DNA of 64,000 nt from Shiella aurantiaca (GTDB lineage: Bacteria > Bacteroidota > Bacteroidia > Cytophagales > Cyclobacteriaceae), in assembly GCA_030412945.1 (NCBI GenBank), contig JAUHJS010000005.1:186001-250000 (forward strand). Reading direction: 5' to 3'. The notes under the pieces were generated by a model. The model saw only the letters and a program-made list of their open reading frames with translations, had not been told where the DNA came from and made no database searches. Below are positions 62,591 to 64,000 of the stretch, piece after piece. Made by a program: the position numbers and the translations under genes. The first letter of the stretch is position 1, and each line of letters begins with the position of its first letter.

Positions 62591-63657
62591 TGCCTACGAG
62601 TACTCCATATCGCGACAAAATTCAGGTCATGGTGATTGATGACTCCGCCTTGGTACGCAAAGTATTGGGCGACTACATCAATCAGCAATCCGATATGCAG
62701 GTAACAGCCGTAGCGGCCGATCCATATATAGCGGTGCAAAAACTGAAAGCGCGCAAGCCCGATGTGATTACCCTGGATGTGGAGATGCCTCGTATGGATG
62801 GCCTGACCTTCCTGAAAAAGCTAATGGCTCAGCACCCGATTCCGGTCATTATTGTTTCCAGTCTCACTAAAAAAGGAGGCGAAATAGCCCTCAGAGGTCT
62901 TGAATACGGGGCGGTGGATTTCTTCCCCAAGGAAGATATGCGCGTGGTGAGCAATCAGCCCGAAGAATACGAACACCTATTAGATAAAATTCGCGCTGCC
63001 TCCAAAGCCAAGCCCAAGCGATTGGTACAGGCACAGGATATTTTCAGTCGTCCGGTACCAAACGAACTAGCCACGGTGTATACCACCGAAAAGGTAATCG
63101 CTATAGGTGCATCGGCCGGGGGTACCGAAGCTCTGAAAGAAGTGCTTATGCAAATGCCCATTAATTGCCCCGGAATGGTGATTGTACAACACATGCCTCC
63201 GGTGTATACCAAAAGCTTTGCCGAGCGCCTGAATGAGCTATGTGCCATCACGGTAAAGGAAGCCGAGCATAACGATACCATTATCCCCGGCAGGGCACTA
63301 ATTGCCCCCGGAGACAAGCACATGCGCATTAAAAGAAGCGGTGCTGTGGCTCAGGTAGAACTGTGGGACGGCCCACTGGTAAACCGCCACAAGCCAGCCG
63401 TAGATGTACTCTTTCACTCCGCTGCCGAGCAGTTGGGGAAAAATGCCCTTGGGGTAATATTAACAGGGATGGGTGCCGATGGTGCCCAAGGCCTGAAAGC
63501 CATGCGTGAAAAAGGAGCCATTACCATCGCTCAAGACGAACAGAGCTCAGTGGTATATGGCATGCCCAAAGAGGCCGCCAAAATTGGCGCAGCCAAACAC
63601 ATACTGCCTTTGTCGCGCATAGCACACGAATTAGTAACACTTAGTGCAACAATATGA
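62590..63657 (+). CDS. cheB: Chemotaxis methylesterase CheB
   Basis: 355 residues. The receiver domain (VMVIDDSALVRKVLGDYINQ; acceptor Asp63 in ITLDVEMPRMDGL) is followed by a linker and the methylesterase domain. Its catalytic triad is Ser175 (AIGASAGGTEAL), His201 (VIVQHMPPVYTKSF) and Asp297 (TGMGADGAQGL). The spacings of 26 and 122 residues equal those of Salmonella CheB (Ser164, His190, Asp286). It removes receptor methyl esters and deamidates Gln when phosphorylated by CheA. Starts on the TAATG overlap with cheD and ends with an overlapping ATGA. Confidence 0.97.
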   Translation: MPTSTPYRDKIQVMVIDDSALVRKVLGDYINQQSDMQVTAVAADPYIAVQKLKARKPDVITLDVEMPRMDGLTFLKKLMAQHPIPVIIVSSLTKKGGEIALRGLEYGAVDFFPKEDMRVVSNQPEEYEHLLDKIRAASKAKPKRLVQAQDIFSRPVPNELATVYTTEKVIAIGASAGGTEALKEVLMQMPINCPGMVIVQHMPPVYTKSFAERLNELCAITVKEAEHNDTIIPGRALIAPGDKHMRIKRSGAVAQVELWDGPLVNRHKPAVDVLFHSAAEQLGKNALGVILTGMGADGAQGLKAMREKGAITIAQDEQSSVVYGMPKEAAKIGAAKHILPLSRIAHELVTLSATI

Positions 63658-63941
63658 ATCAGAAGGAAATGCATAGCGATGACTCTCCTGCACAGATAGT
63701 GGAAAGCATACTCAATGAGTTCAGCTTCTATAATGATCACGTGCTAAGAGGCCCCCTATGTCGTATTGCAGGCCTTATCTCGCTTCTTAACATGGAAAAA
63801 GAAGAGGAGAACAGGAAAAAGATTATCAAATGCCTAGCAGAAGCTGCCGATGAAATAGACGCAGCCTCTCGGACACTCACCTGTCTGCTCAACAAATACA
63901 CTACACTAAATCAAAATCATTCTATTAATAAAACCTATTAA
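63654..63941 (+). CDS. Stand-alone DHp (HisKA-like) domain protein
   Basis: 95 residues, complete (stop at 63939-63941), translationally coupled to cheB by ATGA. Only a dimerisation/phospho-acceptor helix pair is present. FYNDHVLRGPLCRIAGLISL has His29 in the H-x-L-R-x-P context of Bacteroidota PAS kinases, and the second helix is ENRKKIIKCLAEAADEIDAA. No ATPase domain follows. It could serve as a phosphotransfer intermediate (Hpt-like, for CheA) or be a substrate of the His-less kinase-like protein encoded upstream in the same operon. The role is inferred; the domain reading is direct. Confidence 0.75.
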   Translation: MNQKEMHSDDSPAQIVESILNEFSFYNDHVLRGPLCRIAGLISLLNMEKEEENRKKIIKCLAEAADEIDAASRTLTCLLNKYTTLNQNHSINKTY

Positions 63942-63943
63942 CA

Positions 63944-64000
63944 ATGAAATCACTAAAAGCCACCTATCTCTTTCTTTTCCTATTCGGTATGATAGGATTG
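63944..64000 (+). CDS. Start of a membrane or secreted protein, 3' truncated by the window edge
   Basis: ATG at 63944, 2 bases after the previous stop. The 19 visible residues (MKSLKATYLFLFLFGMIGL) form a signal anchor or signal peptide. By position in operon B, a chemoreceptor (MCP) is a likely identity, but nothing beyond the N-terminus is available. Confidence 0.5.
   Translation, partial: MKSLKATYLFLFLFGMIGL

Noticed and set aside
1-64000. CRISPR arrays, insertion sequences, phage or plasmid functions, riboswitches
   Set aside because: No regularly spaced repeats, transposase, integrase or replication genes were seen, and no riboswitch-like leader could be supported by eye.

Overview
The window is a chromosomal segment of a Bacteroidota bacterium, most likely of the Cytophagales or a related free-living, gliding-type lineage (inference). 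The indicators are a PorE-like type IX secretion protein and other OmpA/PD40 proteins, an ECF sigma/FecR/TonB-receptor/DUF4249 cassette, a MurF-alanine racemase fusion, the PG_1098-type THUMP-like methyltransferase, promoters of the Bacteroidota form TTTG-N19-TAnnTTTG, weak Shine-Dalgarno sites and many hybrid histidine kinases. No phage, insertion sequence, CRISPR array or rRNA operon was found.

Layout. 1-5.3 kb: glutamate dehydrogenase (5' truncated), a GNAT enzyme, a membrane histidine kinase, a DUF1648 protein, a short ssb with a one-base frameshift, and a zinc-ribbon/SDR pair. 5.4-11.8 kb: a PAS kinase, a stand-alone alanine racemase, an M20 amidohydrolase, a lipoprotein hydrolase and a membrane AraC regulator. 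11.9-17.3 kb: an AT-rich nutrient-uptake cassette (ECF sigma, FecR, TonB receptor, DUF4249 lipoprotein) that looks acquired. 17.4-23.5 kb: formate-THF ligase, the MurF-Alr fusion and a TPR histidine kinase. 23.6-29.5 kb: an exported TPR-CHAT protease-like protein in an operon with an OmpA/PD40 protein. 29.5-40.4 kb: CsaA, a small secreted protein, methyltransferase and asd, a 1425-residue surface protein, an unlisted 53-codon ORF, GNAT, purM and an alanine/sodium symporter. 40.4-51.5 kb: a PorE-like protein, an Fe-S oxidoreductase pair, tRNA-Phe(GAA) with a textbook promoter, two more OmpA proteins, a pseudouridine synthase, scpB, a DksA-like protein and a UbiA-like membrane protein.

51.7-64 kb is the most interesting part: a large PAS/GAF HisKA_3 kinase and a NarL-type regulator, followed by two chemotaxis-like operons with no flagellar gene in sight. 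Operon A (55543-59694) encodes two tandem, mutually related helical proteins (the second with a CheZ-like D-x-x-x-Q motif), a possible STAS-like protein, CheY and CheA. A terminator follows. Operon B (59861 to the window end) encodes CheW, CheR, a histidine-kinase-like protein whose phospho-acceptor His is Asn, CheD, CheB, a stand-alone DHp (HisKA-type) domain with its His, and the start of a membrane protein. Both operons are preceded by the same palindrome (TGGGAAATTTCCCA) and by co-linear promoter elements at identical spacing, so they look like one regulon, possibly under the adjacent NarL-type regulator (inference).

Most lower-frame ORFs are shadows and were left out. Functions come from reading motifs by eye; no database search was run.
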